A stretch of DNA of 64,000 bases from Brachionus plicatilis. Lineage: Eukaryota; Rotifera; Eurotatoria; Ploima; Brachionidae. The position numbers and the translations under genes were made by a program. Where the stretch lies: positions 1,110,028 through 1,174,027 of the forward strand of contig QEOQ01000214.1 of NCBI GenBank assembly GCA_010279815.1, in the 5' to 3' direction. Below, piece by piece: positions 11,501-22,088 of this stretch. The notes under the pieces were generated by a model that saw only the letters and a program-made list of their open reading frames with translations, searched no databases and had not been told where the DNA came from. Numbering within the stretch: position 1 is the stretch's first letter; each line of letters opens with the position of its first letter.

Positions 11501-12114
11501 TGCCACTTCATACAGGTCAACTGAGCTAGTTCGATTCAACTGCTGTTCTGCTACTTGATCATCTGTCATCTGATAACAATAAATACAAGTTTGGCTTTTA
11601 AAAATGTTAATTTACTTTTTCTAGTTTGAATTTGAGCGCGCCTACTTCAATTTGGTCGTTGATGTTGAGCGTGGTTTTGTCTTCTTTGGTCAACTCAGTG
11701 TTGTTCAGTCTGGTTTTGTTCAAAGAGCCTTGATCAATCAAGACACACTGGTGTAGTTCGTGTGGGTCTTTGTTCAGATCTACTTGAATGCATCCGTGGT
11801 TACGCGATACCGACTTGATTTAATTTTTTTCAATTAATAAAATTTAAAGTGGAGAAAAATTTTTTTTTTACTTTATGTATCAAGCATATGTCGCTTGATT
11901 TGGAGCGTCCTAGTGTGGTCGAGCCAATGTTCAAGGGAAATATGGTGCTTTTGGTGACATGTGAAATTAATTTCAGACAGAGATTGGACATGTTGGCAGG
12001 CGTTTTTGAATTTTCGTCTGTGTGGCCATTTTGCTTGCTGGTCTCATTGGTCTCTATTTGCAGAGTGGCTATCTGTGTGTCTTGATTTTCTAGTTTTTGA
12101 GTTTCATCACTCAT
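8576..12114 (-). CDS. FHA-domain nuclear protein with SQ-rich repeats and AT-hooks (MDC1/Ki-67-like layout)
   Basis: Three exons fit: 12114-11872, 11813-11616 and 11569-8576, all phase 0, with introns of 58 and 46 bp; about 1144 aa. The FHA domain spans residues about 47-147 and is split by intron 1: LGRSKSSDICL is the phosphothreonine-loop GR/S box, then SVSRNHGCI and the DQGSLNKTRLNN strand. Residues about 295-700 are 16 acidic repeats of some 25 aa (ESETMIEEMKESQ type), 14 of which carry an S-Q dipeptide. AT-hooks follow: RRGRPKKS, KGRPRS and KKRGRPRL. A basic/acidic tail ends HSNRTIRNQN. FHA plus an SQ cluster is the pattern of DNA-damage adaptors such as MDC1; Ki-67 also has an N-terminal FHA. 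No BRCT domain is visible, so the function is inferred: a chromatin-bound phosphopeptide reader. Confidence 0.85.
9890..11130 (-). repeat. Coding tandem repeat, about 78 bp unit, 16 copies
   Basis: Encodes the ESQ repeats of the FHA protein. Units alternate between an ESETMIEE-type and a DEKMTEG-type start and all end near VDQK. A three-unit block (about 231-234 bp) is itself duplicated almost exactly, around 10483-10713 and 10714-10945, indicating recent unequal exchange. The units nearest the C-terminus are the most diverged. The opposite strand is open over much of the array purely because of the repeat composition. Confidence 0.85.
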
Positions 12115-12485
12115 TTTTGTAGTCTAAAATTTTCAAATGGTTAGTCACGGCTACACGTTATGTATATAAAGTAGAATTTTATTTTTATTTTTAAATTAAA
12201 AAAGAAAAGTATACACCAAAAAATGCATAAAGTTGTAAGTGCATATTCATTTTTGTTTTGAAAACGAATTTGTATGTGACTTTAAAAAAAAATTCAACTT
12301 ATTTTCAAATTTAACTTAACATTTGTTTGTGAAGATGTCTTGATCAGCAAAATGAGGTGCAATTTTTTGGGCCTTTAATTCTTTTATCAGCTAATTATTC
12401 TTTTTGTCAGAAAATTTGTCCATTTATATTCTAATTAATTTTTGTCAACAGCATTTTTTAAAGTCATAAAAAAATTTACACAGAA

Positions 12486-12839
12486 TGCCAATGTGAAATT
12501 TTAGTACAAAAATTACAGTACAAAAAGTAAAAACGCTATAATTTATTTTCTAATTGTGCAAAAATAGTTCTATAAAAAGTACAATTTTGTACAAATTTTT
12601 TGCAACCAAATTCCAGGCTCTGCAAAAACTCTGCAACTTATTGCATTTTTTAATCAAATATTTTTTAATGGTGTGCATTTAACAGAAAATTGCAGAGTTT
12701 TTGCAGAGCCTGGAATTTGGTTGCAAAAAATTTGTACAATATTGTACTTTTTATAGAACTATTTTTGCACAAATAGAAAATAAATTATAGCGTTTTTACT
12801 TTTTGTACTGTAATTTTTGTACAAAAATTTCACATTGCC
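12486..12839. mobile_element. Foldback MITE with 148-bp inverted arms
   Basis: The arms at 12489-12636 and 12690-12837 are nearly perfect inverted repeats around a 53-bp loop. The ends read CAATGTGAAATTTT. The flanking 7-mer CACAGAA occurs at 12479-12485 and 12840-12846 and is the likely target duplication. There is no coding capacity. The transcript would form a long hairpin. Transposon superfamily not assigned. Confidence 0.85.
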
Positions 12840-12846
12840 CACAGAA

Positions 12847-13980
12847 CCCGTTATAAAACTAGATGACTTTACAATTTGTCATCAATGAATATTGTGAAAA
12901 AAAGCCTAACGCCTATAAATATAGCTGCCCTACACTTCATTAGGCAGCTTTCGAAGTCTTTTATCTTTTAATTTAATAAAAACAGCTGACCCGCGGTTCG
13001 CCCACCGGTCAGCCACCATTTTATTAAGCTTAATTATTTGGATTGTTTGTTTTATCTTGCTGAAAATCAATCTAGTTAAATTGACAAAACAATAGTGCAA
13101 AAATTATTGTGACAAAATGCTCAATTTTTATTAGTCTTTATTTGAATCTTATTGGAAAGGGATAACAATAGTTTGGAGAATTGAAATCGATAAAAAGAGT
13201 GGATTTAAAGAAGCTGTACTTGTAAATTCTGACTTAAAAACTTCTTTTGTAAACATTTCATAGCGGTGTCAAGAAGGCTAAATCTCTGCCCAGTACCTCT
13301 GCAAGCATAATGTTTACCAATAGGTCAAAAACGTTGATAATGAATATTTTTTATGCAATTTAAAAAAAATAGCTGTAAAAAAAATTAGCTACTGAAAAAA
13401 ATTATTTAGCATGTTTTTAATAGCTAATATATTTACAAATGCTTGAAATGATAAAATGTAATGATCAAAATGGAAAAACCTTTCTCGACCTAATATCAAC
13501 AGCTTTTTAAAAAAATTAATTGACAAAATTTTTATGCTAAAAATTATGTAAAAATCAAGTTATTCTTTTTGTATACAATTTTTCAATATTTATTTTTTAT
13601 ATAATTTTATATTAACAAAAACAGTTATAAGAATACTATTTTTAAATAATTTCTAAAAAAAAAATTTTTACTTCACTTAATTTAAGATTTTTCTCTTTTC
13701 AAATTGTATTTTTATTTTTATATTTTTACATTTTTTTTTATAATTTTACATCGCCCGAATTAGCGTTAAATTGAATCTAATAAATAGATAAATAAATATT
13801 TACAAATACGGCTTATTTGGATAAATGATCAATCTAAGCTACCATATTTAACAATAATAATAATAAACCTACAGCAGACTAACTGCTGGGCAATGCTATA
13901 TCTAGCCTTGCTAAGGAAGATGTCTGATTTAAAATATGTCTTAAAAAGATTATGCTAATAGGAAAAATTAATAATTTTTG
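12847..13980. other. Intergenic region with a GC-rich hairpin and a LINE-like tail
   Basis: GCTGACC (12985-12991) and GGTCAGC (13007-13013) form a perfect 7-bp stem around a GC-rich loop, out of keeping with the surroundings. Near 13750-13800 the run ATCGCCCGAATTAGCG followed by TAAATAGATAAATAAAT resembles a non-LTR 3' end. No gene was seen. Confidence 0.45.
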
Positions 13981-13984
13981 TTTC

Positions 13985-14495
13985 AAAAATTTATTTATTT
14001 ATTTGTTTTCTGTACCAAGCTAAAGCTCCTTCAGAATAAGTTAAAAAGTAAAATAAAAAAAAATAAAATAAAAATAAAATTAAAGTTAATAAAATGAGAT
14101 ATAAAAAAGAATCAAAATAAAGTAAACAAGCTAAAAAAATTAAAGTTGAAAAGACATAAATTGGAAAAGATTGTTACATGTGGAAGATGTTTAAATAGTT
14201 CAAGTTTCAGGAAAAAAAGAAGAAAAAGTAAGGTAGCAATTACACAATGGAGTTGGGTATTCAATATGTCTTGATTCGAAACCTTCTTTGTATTCCTTCA
14301 CCAGTCTTTCAACCAATGGAATAGAATGACTTAGTCCTGTCCCAACATATCTCTCACTCAATTCAAAAAAAGTTACCCTGTTTGTTTTTAAATTCATTTT
14401 TAAATTTAGCATTTACTACCTCTATTGATAATTCATTCCACGCATTCACCACTTGATTTGTTAGAAAGTTCTCTCTAATCTTCATACATTTAAAT
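13985..14495 (-). pseudogene. 3' end of a non-LTR retrotransposon (ORF2 C-terminus plus UTR)
   Basis: On the minus strand from about 14490 the frame reads RENFLTNQVVNAWNELS then VVNAKFKNEFKN and a stop near 14368, the conserved C-terminus of CR1/jockey-type ORFs. The following 3' UTR, including CTAAAGCTCCTTCAGA on the plus strand at about 14022, is shared with a second copy at 59590-59900. The element is 5'-truncated. Confidence 0.7.
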
Positions 14496-14499
14496 CTAA

Positions 14500-15261
14500 A
14501 AATCAACAAAATTCGAAAAAGCGTTTGACTGATTAGTTAGGAACCAAATATCATGGGATTTTCATCAGCTAATTTTTACAATTAAAAGAAACTCATTCTT
14601 TTGAGAATGTGAGTTGTGTGTAACTTTTTCCTCTAATTAACCTCACATTTTGGCTATTAATCAAACTTGTTATTAATGCATAATTAAATTAACATAATCT
14701 TGTTTTTTTTATTTATGGACAAAGATAGCATGTTGAATACAAAGCCATTGAAACTATCTATTTAGACAAATCTAATCAAACATCAGTTGACATTCTTACA
14801 CAAAATCTTTTAAATATATTAAAAAAAACTCGCTTTAATATTAAAGTAAAATATATTATAATATATATTAAAATGTATAAAATCCAAACTTGTATAAAAG
14901 TCACAAGTCAAGTGCAAGTCAGGACTTTGACTTGTTCCAAAAATTTTAAAAATTATAGTCATACATTTTTTTATATCTTGATTTTTTATACATTTTTCTA
15001 TTTAATAATTTATTTCTAAGATTTTTTTGATTTTTTTGATTTTTTTTCAACCAATTTCAACATTTCCTTAAATGAGAAATTATATTAAAAGTTAATATTA
15101 GGTTTTTACTTATATACCGAGTTCTAAATTTCGCATTTTAACCATTGGAAACATGCATTTCAATCGATTTATCTTGTGGTTTCCATCAATACTTAATACT
15201 TGGCCACAATTTCGAAACTTACAATTCTCAATTTGAGCTAGTACACCCCAAATTTTACTAC
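14500..15261. other. Intergenic region, nothing identified
   Basis: AT-rich. Around 14890-14935 ACTTGTATAAAAGTC followed by several AAGTCAAG motifs resembles the arms of the AAGTC-rich hAT-like elements (33582, 62300), but no complete element could be outlined. Confidence 0.4.
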
Positions 15262-15490
15262 CCAGTCACATAAAAAACGATGATTAATCGATGAAAATTG
15301 ATAGATGAATCATTAATGAGTTAGAAACCATTTCATCGAAATTCAAGAAAATTAGAATATTTCATCGGAAATAATAGATGAAAAAATACTCTAATACATT
15401 ATAATTTTTTTAATTTTTCAGATTATTTTTAAGAAAACAATAATAATCAGAAGTTTTAAAAGCATAAGTTTTTTTTCCAAATTTTTACAA
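15262..15490. repeat. Dispersed repeat, copy B (also at 6307-6545)
   Basis: Begins CCCAGTCACAT and AACGATGATTAATCGATG and follows copy A for about 230 bp. Here no LINE coding sequence precedes it. Confidence 0.6.
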
Positions 15491-15689
15491 AGTTTATCTA
15501 CACTTTTGATTCATTAAAGACCTCAATTCACTTTTTCTCAATTGAAAAAAATTAATTTTTTACTTTTAAGTAAATCATTAGCTTTAGAATTGTGCTTTAT
15601 TGTCTTTTAACTAGACTAAAGACAGCTTGAGTTCATAATCGTTGGATCAAAAGTTTCCCAGATTATACTGATCCATTGTATTATTTGCC

Positions 15690-16290
15690 CATAACCGGGC
15701 GATCTAAGATTGTTTGCTTTAGTGTACGTTTTTTCTATGTTTATTAGTCATTCATTCCAAAAATTTCGGTACAAAGATTTCGAAGGTCTACACCATGCTA
15801 TATCCGCTGGCTGTAAGAGATTTGTTAGTCTTTTTGGAACAAATGTTAAATCGATGTTTGCAGCCCCAAGTTAATTACTGACCAACTGTGTGCAATGACA
15901 TGGAGCGCAATCCATTAAACAAGTCCAGTCTCTCAAGCTCATTTACGATCATGTACGGATGTAAGATCTTATCTACGTATTGATGACTAATGATAGAGTC
16001 ATTATTACTCAGCATTAAAGCTTTAGTTGTCATCATTTTTTTGTTTACACATACTCCGCTTCGTCTCTTTTCTAATATCCATTTATATAGATCTGTTTCG
16101 AGCATAGGATAGTGAGCAGTGTCACCTCTGGAAATTCTAAACTTATTTTTTGTATTGCTTTCTCAAGCAGTTCGGGCTTTGATCGAATCCAAGTTCTAAT
16201 TGTTTTTCTATCCACTCTAAACCTCCTGGCTATCTAACTAATATCTTTTTTTCTGCATTTCTTACTGCAGCAATTTTATAAGTAAAGCGA
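15690..16290 (-). pseudogene. Decayed pogo/Tigger-type transposase
   Basis: Reading the minus strand from about 16240: VDRKTIRTWIRSKPELLEKA (helix-turn-helix), then DLYKWILEKRRSGVCVNKK (the Tc5/CENP-B-type DNA-binding segment). After frameshifts come CLMDCAPCH (the D-x-A-x-x-H box holding a catalytic Asp) and FVPKRLTNLLQPADIAW, a hallmark of the Tigger/pogo DDE domain, then the aromatic YRNFWNE. The segment carrying the first catalytic Asp is missing, so the copy has an internal deletion as well as frame breaks. One candidate terminus is at 16408-16417. Confidence 0.75.
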
Positions 16291-16344
16291 TACGCATGAC
16301 GAAATCTAGCTGATTATTTTGAATTAACATAATGTAATAAAAAA

Positions 16345-16419
16345 CCCTGGGGTTATAGTATATTCTTAAGTATACTATGCAGCCTTTAACCCCGGGGTAG
16401 TTTGCAAGGTTTTACTGTA
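16345..16419 (-). mobile_element. Candidate terminus of the pogo-like element with nested hairpin
   Basis: On the minus strand CAGTAAAACC (16417-16408) is preceded by TA (16418-16419), matching the CAG-starting termini and TA target of pogo elements. Just inside is a nested palindrome: CCCTGGGGTTA (16345-16355) pairs with TAACCCCGGGG near 16387-16397, and ATAGTATA (16355-16362) pairs with TATACTAT (16371-16378). The matching far terminus was not found, so the element end is tentative. Confidence 0.45.
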
Positions 16420-16420
16420 C

Positions 16421-16759
16421 TCTTTGGATTTTCAATAAAAAAAATAGTTGAAATTTAAAGAATTTCCTAGATTATTTGTGCAATTAGACAGGAATTTTTA
16501 TTCTACTTATTAAGAATAGAACGTTTTGCATATAATTTCTAGACTTAAATATTGCAACATTTCTGATTTCATGTTAAATTCGAAATACTAATTTTTAACT
16601 TTTTAAAATAATTTAGTCAAACATAGAAATAATAAAGAAAACAGCCTTAGACTTGTTCAAGATTTAAAGAAAATTATATATTTAATTTTTTTAATAGCAC
16701 TTAATCGACGTTTTTTTTTGATAAAAATAAAAAAAATTGAAAAAAAACTTATTTAAAGG
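16421..16759. other. AT-rich spacer, nothing identified
   Basis: No coding frame or repeat recognised between the pogo-like terminus and the decayed minus-strand coding relic. Confidence 0.45.
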
Positions 16760-17935
16760 TTAAAATATTATTTCTTTGTATTCGTTTTCATTTTCAAAAT
16801 TGCCTGCAATTTTCCTCCAAAATGAGTCCGTTAATTCATCTAAAATATTTTCTGATACAGATTCTAATTCACCAGCATTTAAATAGTTTGAGTTATGCGA
16901 AGTTAATTTTTTTCTTTCAAAAATTTCTTCTTCATTGTTATTATCACCTTTCATTGAATCTTCATTTCTAGTTCCTTGCTGTTTTAAATTTTAAGCTCTT
17001 GTAATTAAAATTTTAGTTAAAAATTCCATTTCACAACAATTTTTACTTCTAGTAGCATTCCGTTTTGCTAAATTAGAAATACATATTGATGAATTTAACT
17101 GTGGTTTTTCTTCGCGAAACCTTATTTCTAGAAGTTAAGCTTTATTCTAATAATGTAATAATACTTTTTGAAATATTTATTTGTTCGAAGAAGAACTATT
17201 CTGAGTCGAGAAGTCAAGGAATTCAACTGGTATTCTAAATCATCTCCTAGTTGATTATCGTTTTTCTCAGAATCACTCATATAAGTAACTCTGTCTTTGT
17301 CTTGTCAATTTTATTTCTATAAAATAAAAACTTTTAAGAATATTAATAAATTAAAAAGATCTCAAACTTTTCGAATTTCAGGAATCATCTTCAAGCAATT
17401 TTTTTTTTATTCCATTTTTTGAATCTAAAGGGCCTTTTTTGTTGATGAAGTTAAAAATCAGTAAATTAAATCTATTTAAAAATATTATTACCAGACAAGC
17501 ATTTGATATAATCAGAAGGGTTGATTCCATTATATTTGAGAATCGAAATAGCAGCAATGTTGTTTTTTATTTGAATTTGATTTATTTAGGTCGTCTTTTT
17601 TGAATTCAAAAATTTCATCGCTTTGAAAAAATAGAATTTTAGATCTCGGACTTTTTGGTTTTTTTTTGAATCTTTGGGAGCTTTAAGGTATTCTTATCCA
17701 AATCATCCTTTATTTCGGGAAAGTTAAGAGAATAATCAATATCACCATAATCAGCCAAACAAATATTATTTTTGTTAAAATAATTTACTTAATTTTCTGT
17801 TTTAATTAGAGTCTCTTCACTTACAGCATTAAACTTGTTAGGGTGTCTAGCTATCGATAAAATAGCTGATTCTAGCTTTGAGTTTATTCGATTAATATTT
17901 AAATTCAGTTGATTCATTCAAGTTTAGAAATCGAT
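16760..17935 (-). pseudogene. Decayed protein-coding locus of unknown family
   Basis: Several short minus-strand frames in the same order read like broken protein. From 17930: MNQLNLNINRINSKLESAIL. Then NICLADYGDIDYSLNFPEIK to near 17650, ISILKYNGINPSDYIKCL near 17530, MSDSEKNDNQLGDDLEYQL from 17281, and finally ICISNLAKRNATRSKN running into a 64-residue acidic frame ending at 16760. Stops and frameshifts separate them, and GT/AG pairs could remove only some. The composition (charged, N- and E-rich) suggests a former regulatory protein or transposon ORF. No family was recognised. Confidence 0.4.
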
Positions 17936-18756
17936 TAAATAAACAAAAATTTTAATAAAATTAATTTCTAAGTTAAAGAAAACTAATTTCAATATAAAAC
18001 ATATATTGACCATGAATAATAGTCTTGAAATAAGAGAAAGGGGTCCGGGTTTGCATAATTAAAGAGAAAATTTTAGAATATTATTTAATATCCATTAATA
18101 CTTTCTGTTAATTTTAAGAAATTTATTTTTTTTTACTTTATTTTAAAAATATATCGAGGATTTTCACATTAAAATAAAATAAAAAATAAAATTTTTCAAA
18201 AATTATAAAAAAAAATTAATTGAATAGTTGAACAGTTAAAATATTGAAAGAAATATTGAAAAATATTTAAAGGTGTTTTAAATGAAAAAAAGAATAAATT
18301 TATAGAATGCGAACTTTACATCAAGGAATTATCAATACATAGAAATTTTAAAATTGAATAAAACATAAATATGTTTATTTTCATTATAACGGGTGTTCAA
18401 TAATAAATGACCGTTTTTGTGCAATAGAAAAAAATGTGTTCCAGTCAGTCAAAATGACTGAAATTTTATACACATAAACTAACACCTTTCTTGTTTGAGA
18501 AAAGGGTGTTAATAACTTTCCACATCTAGTAAAACGGGAACAGGGCCAAATCATCTAAACCGACTTTTGACCAAAAATGTCCTCGAAGGTTTGAATTTTA
18601 ACAATTTTTGATATACACATATTCTGATGTGAAATTTTATGCTGATTAAATTGAGCCATAAATCATTTCTCTATCATGTTCCGTTCGAAAAATATCTTAA
18701 AAAACCGCCAAAAAATTACCACTTTGTAAAATTCCAAAAAAATGCTGTTTTTGATT
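17936..18756. other. Intergenic region, no gene seen
   Basis: AT-rich with a less AT-rich island around 18440-18600. GGGTGTTCAATAATAAATGACC at about 18390 opens a stretch that could be a transposon remnant; no partner copy was found in the window. Confidence 0.4.
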
Positions 18757-19122
18757 CTTTTTGCTTTAACTTTCTATAGAAACATTCGATCCAAATAAAA
18801 TTTTGCACAATCATAGATGACTAAATAAGCTTTAAATAAACATATTTAATTTGTAGGTTTCACTTTTGTTTTGACCAAGGAGTCTTGAATAAACAAAAAT
18901 TTTGTATCTCATTTTTATGAATGTTTTGATCTAAGTGCTTAAAGTAAAATATCTAAAAAGTATACTTAAATATAAGCTAAATAAATCTAGTTTCTAAAAA
19001 TATATAGGACTAAAGGGTGGTACTTTTGATCTTTGAAATAAAATCAACTAAATTATGCTTTAATTAAGAAAGTTTTAAAAATTTTTATTTTTGAATTTTT
19101 TGAATTTTTACTTATTTTAAAC
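18757..19122. repeat. 366-bp direct repeat, left copy (3' end of the MORN gene)
   Basis: About 98% identical by eye to 22643-23008, in the same orientation. The block runs from TAACTTTCTATAGAAACATTC to TTTTTACTTATTTTAA and includes the stop codon and 3' flank of the minus-strand MORN gene. Similarity stops abruptly on both sides. Confidence 0.9.
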
Positions 19123-19812
19123 CCTTAAAATACCATTAAATTTATCATCTTTAAACTCTCCTTCAAACTTATAGCCATTTGAATATAAATAGACACCTTT
19201 ACCATTAAATTTACCTCCTTTGAACTCTCCTTCATATTTATTGCCATTTCCAAAGAAACGTACACCTTTACCATTAAAATTACCATCTTTAAACTCTCCT
19301 TCATATTTTGAACTATTTGAATATAAAAAGACACCTTTACCATTAAATTTATCATCTTTAAACTCTCCTTCATATTTTGTCCCATTTGAATATAAAAAGA
19401 CACCTTTCCCATTAAATTTACCATCTTTAAACTCTCCTTCATATTTATCGCCATTTCCAAAGAAACGTACACCTTTACCATTAAATTTATCATCTTTAAA
19501 CTCTCCTTCAAACTTATCGCCATTTGAATATAAATAGACACCTTTACCATTAAATTTATCGTCTTTTAACTCTCCTACATATTTATCGCCATTTGCAAGG
19601 ATAAAGACACCTTTACCGTTCTTTTTTTCGTCTTTATGCTCTTCTTCATTTTTGTTGTCATTTGCATCCAAACAGACACTTTTCCTTATTCCATCCTTAT
19701 TATCAGCGTCATATATTTCGTTTATTTCCCTAAATGTATTTTTTTTTGTCAAAATTTGAATATATTTATGCCATTCTTCATTTACTATTTGCCTTAAAGA
19801 CTTTTTGCACAT
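19117..19812 (-). CDS. MORN-repeat protein
   Basis: A single 231-codon frame with an ATG start. Residues about 1-65 are a charged non-repeat region (MCKKSLRQIVNEEW). From about residue 66 there are seven MORN repeats of 23 aa, each close to NGKGVYLYSNGDKYEGEFKD. MORN repeats form beta-hairpin rods that bind membranes or partner proteins; no catalytic domain is attached here, so a structural or scaffold role is inferred. At DNA level the repeats are 69-bp units of high identity, showing recent tandem expansion. The last repeat is cut short (FNGILRV) inside the 366-bp direct repeat, so the C-terminus may have been changed by a rearrangement. The gene stands alone between transposon relics. Confidence 0.7.
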   Translation of the reverse strand: MCKKSLRQIVNEEWHKYIQILTKKNTFREINEIYDADNKDGIRKSVCLDANDNKNEEEHKDEKKNGKGVFILANGDKYVGELKDDKFNGKGVYLYSNGDKFEGEFKDDKFNGKGVRFFGNGDKYEGEFKDGKFNGKGVFLYSNGTKYEGEFKDDKFNGKGVFLYSNSSKYEGEFKDGNFNGKGVRFFGNGNKYEGEFKGGKFNGKGVYLYSNGYKFEGEFKDDKFNGILRV

Positions 19813-20450
19813 TGTTGTTCTTATTTTTTTTCCTTAAGTTTGATTTTCCCAAAAAATGACTTTAATAATTATGATATATGTTATTGAAAAAATCAACTTT
19901 AAAAGGAATTTTTTTGTTTCTATGGAAATTTTTCATTATCTTTACTTTAGGGGTCTATTAATACCTATTTGGTTGATAATTTTCTTGCTTTCTAACTCAT
20001 TTTGACAATTTTCTTTTTATCATCTTACCTGAATATCCCTACAAAATTTGAGATCGAAACTTTTTGGTATCATCATTTTATCAATCTTTTAAGGGCAGTA
20101 ATAGTTTCGAAAGATATTAAAAAAAGACGTGCGAAGAAAATAGGACAAGATTTGTTTTAGCCCCATAATCAAATAAATGGGGAGCGTGAAATGTCAGGCT
20201 ATCCTTTTTTGTACTTAGAAAATTAAAATGTTCATTTTTGAGTGTTCATTTTGTAATTTCTTTCTTTATTGCAAAAAAGTTGCTTTCAGGTTACAAAAAA
20301 GTGTTCAAAAGTTGCTAAAAAAAGATAAGTTAAGATTAACAATTTATTTTTATCTATTTTTACTTTCTCATCACCATATCGGTGGCAAGTGAAATATCTA
20401 ATAATAATAATATTTTATTGATTAAATAATTAATTTAGATTCATATTAAT
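19813..20450. other. Intergenic region upstream of the MORN gene
   Basis: AT-rich. It contains presumptive 5' flank of the MORN gene and a patch near 20120-20220 (ACGTGCGAAGAAAATAGG, AATGGGGAGCGTGAAATG) of unknown origin. No gene was seen. Confidence 0.4.
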
Positions 20451-20454
20451 GTTG

Positions 20455-20960
20455 AGGGCCGGTCGAGAGGCCCCGTGGCCGGCCAGAAAAAAAAATGACT
20501 GGCACTGTGGCCAGCCATGCAAGCGGCCAAAAAACGGCCAATCCGAGGTCAACTGAAGGACCGACTGTGAAATAGCTGGTCAAATTTTAAAGACCGTGAT
20601 GTGTTCGACCGACTATCGGCCAAAACATTTAAAATACCGAACTCTAAATTTATACATGGAGTTTAACGATTTCTGAAAAATATTGAATAAATTAGGGGTA
20701 ATTTTTTAAAATTTAATGGCCTTTCAGTTTGCCGGCCACCACACGGTTTTCTAAAAATAGCACTATCGAAGTGTGATCAAAATCTTAATATGAATTATTG
20801 TTGGGCGGTCGGTCTACTGCCGGACCTGAACGGCCAGTATAATTTTACGGCCGCATTTTAGACCGTAAGTGAATGGCAAGTAGTCTGTGGAGCGTTTTTA
20901 AAAAGCCGACCTTTCCAGGGCCGGCCACAAGACAGACGCTCAAGTTGGTGAACCGAATCC
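20455..20960. repeat. GGCCG-rich repeat region, hAT-like termini
   Basis: A 500-bp patch full of GGCCGGCC, CGGCCA and GACCG motifs, very unlike the AT-rich surroundings. Two sites start like the hAT-type miniature element at 51124-51239: GTTGAGGGCCGG near 20452 and GTTGGGCGGTCGG near 20801, compared with GTTGGGCGGCGG at the 51-kb element's right end read inward. The region may be two nested or tandem copies of that family with an AT-rich part between. Boundaries and target duplications could not be fixed. Confidence 0.5.
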
Positions 20961-21500
20961 TAATTCTGACATAAAAGAGCATTTGAACAACATGAGAATG
21001 AAATTGGCTTTAAACGTAATCGGAAAATCTTATATAAAGAATGATATTCAGATTCAAAACAGAAACAGTTGCAAGCAAATTGCGTCTGACGTTTGGTATC
21101 TTTTTAACTTTGATAGAAGACCAAACAATGAAACACTAAAAGTAATTGAAACCAACCCTATCTAAGTCGTTGAATGAATCGGCCATTGTTGACAATCCTT
21201 ATACTGTCCAGAATGGAGATAAATAACAGCTTTTAGCTCTTTGTAAATGAAGTAAGAATACCTAAGGAATCGAACGAACGTATATGTGAACATGCCGCAG
21301 ATCTAAAAAGCTGAACTCAAAAGGATACTAAGCGGGTAAACTGGACTTCGCAATTTGAACTTTCTAAATCCTCCACAAGAAATGAGAATCGCGAAGGGAG
21401 ATGAACAGTACTCGTTTGAAACCTGAATTTGTCCTGAATGGCAATAAGCACGATAAGGTAAATAAAGAAAACTCGAATACAAAGAAAACAGCGTAAAGTG
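20941..21500 (+). pseudogene. Decayed coding sequence of unknown family
   Basis: A frame from about 20953 reads EPNPNSDIKEHLNNMRMK and LALNVIGKSYIKND, ending after FNFDRRPNNETLKVIE at 21165. Further coding-like stretches with stops follow to about 21500 (LNFLNPPQEMRIAKGDEQY). Base composition is less AT-rich than flanking DNA, as expected for former coding sequence. No family was recognised; it could be transposon-derived given the GGCCG-rich repeat just upstream. Confidence 0.35.
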
Positions 21501-22088
21501 TTGTATGATTTTTAGTAAGCTTGAAATTATTAAACTAAACCTTCTAAAAATTAACTGTTTGCATTTTTATCAACACCCATCCTAATAAAAAAGTTTGCCA
21601 AATTTTAACAAACAGTTTGCATAGGGAACTTGATTTCAAAAGGCGATCTGTCATTTTTAATATTATGGAGCCGAAGATCTATTTTAACTTTTATATATAT
21701 ATTTTATACTTTGGCTACCAGAGTGGCCACTTGCAATTTTAAATAAATAAAGCTATTAAAAATTATTAATTTTATCTTTTTAATTGCTCATTTGTGATAC
21801 ATTTCACAGTCTATGCTAGAATTCTCAACAGCTCCTCGGGAGAGGGATTAACTTCTGAATCTAACAATAAGCATTCGAAGTCAACCAAGAGTGCGAATCT
21901 GAAATTTATTGTAGGTTGTCAAAAAATATCCAGTCTTAGTTCGTACGTTAAACACATTCTTTGACTACTACTCTTGATTCTGGTAAATAGACAGCAAAAA
22001 AGAGTGTTAAAGAAAATTTGAAGAATTTACTAAAGTTGAGTTCATTGTCGAACTTACGAAAAAATACAATTCGTATCATTTTAAAGTT

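Noticed and set aside
12985..13013. tRNA-like element around GGTTCG
   Set aside because: Only a simple 7-bp stem with a GC loop; no acceptor, D or anticodon arms can be formed with neighbouring sequence.
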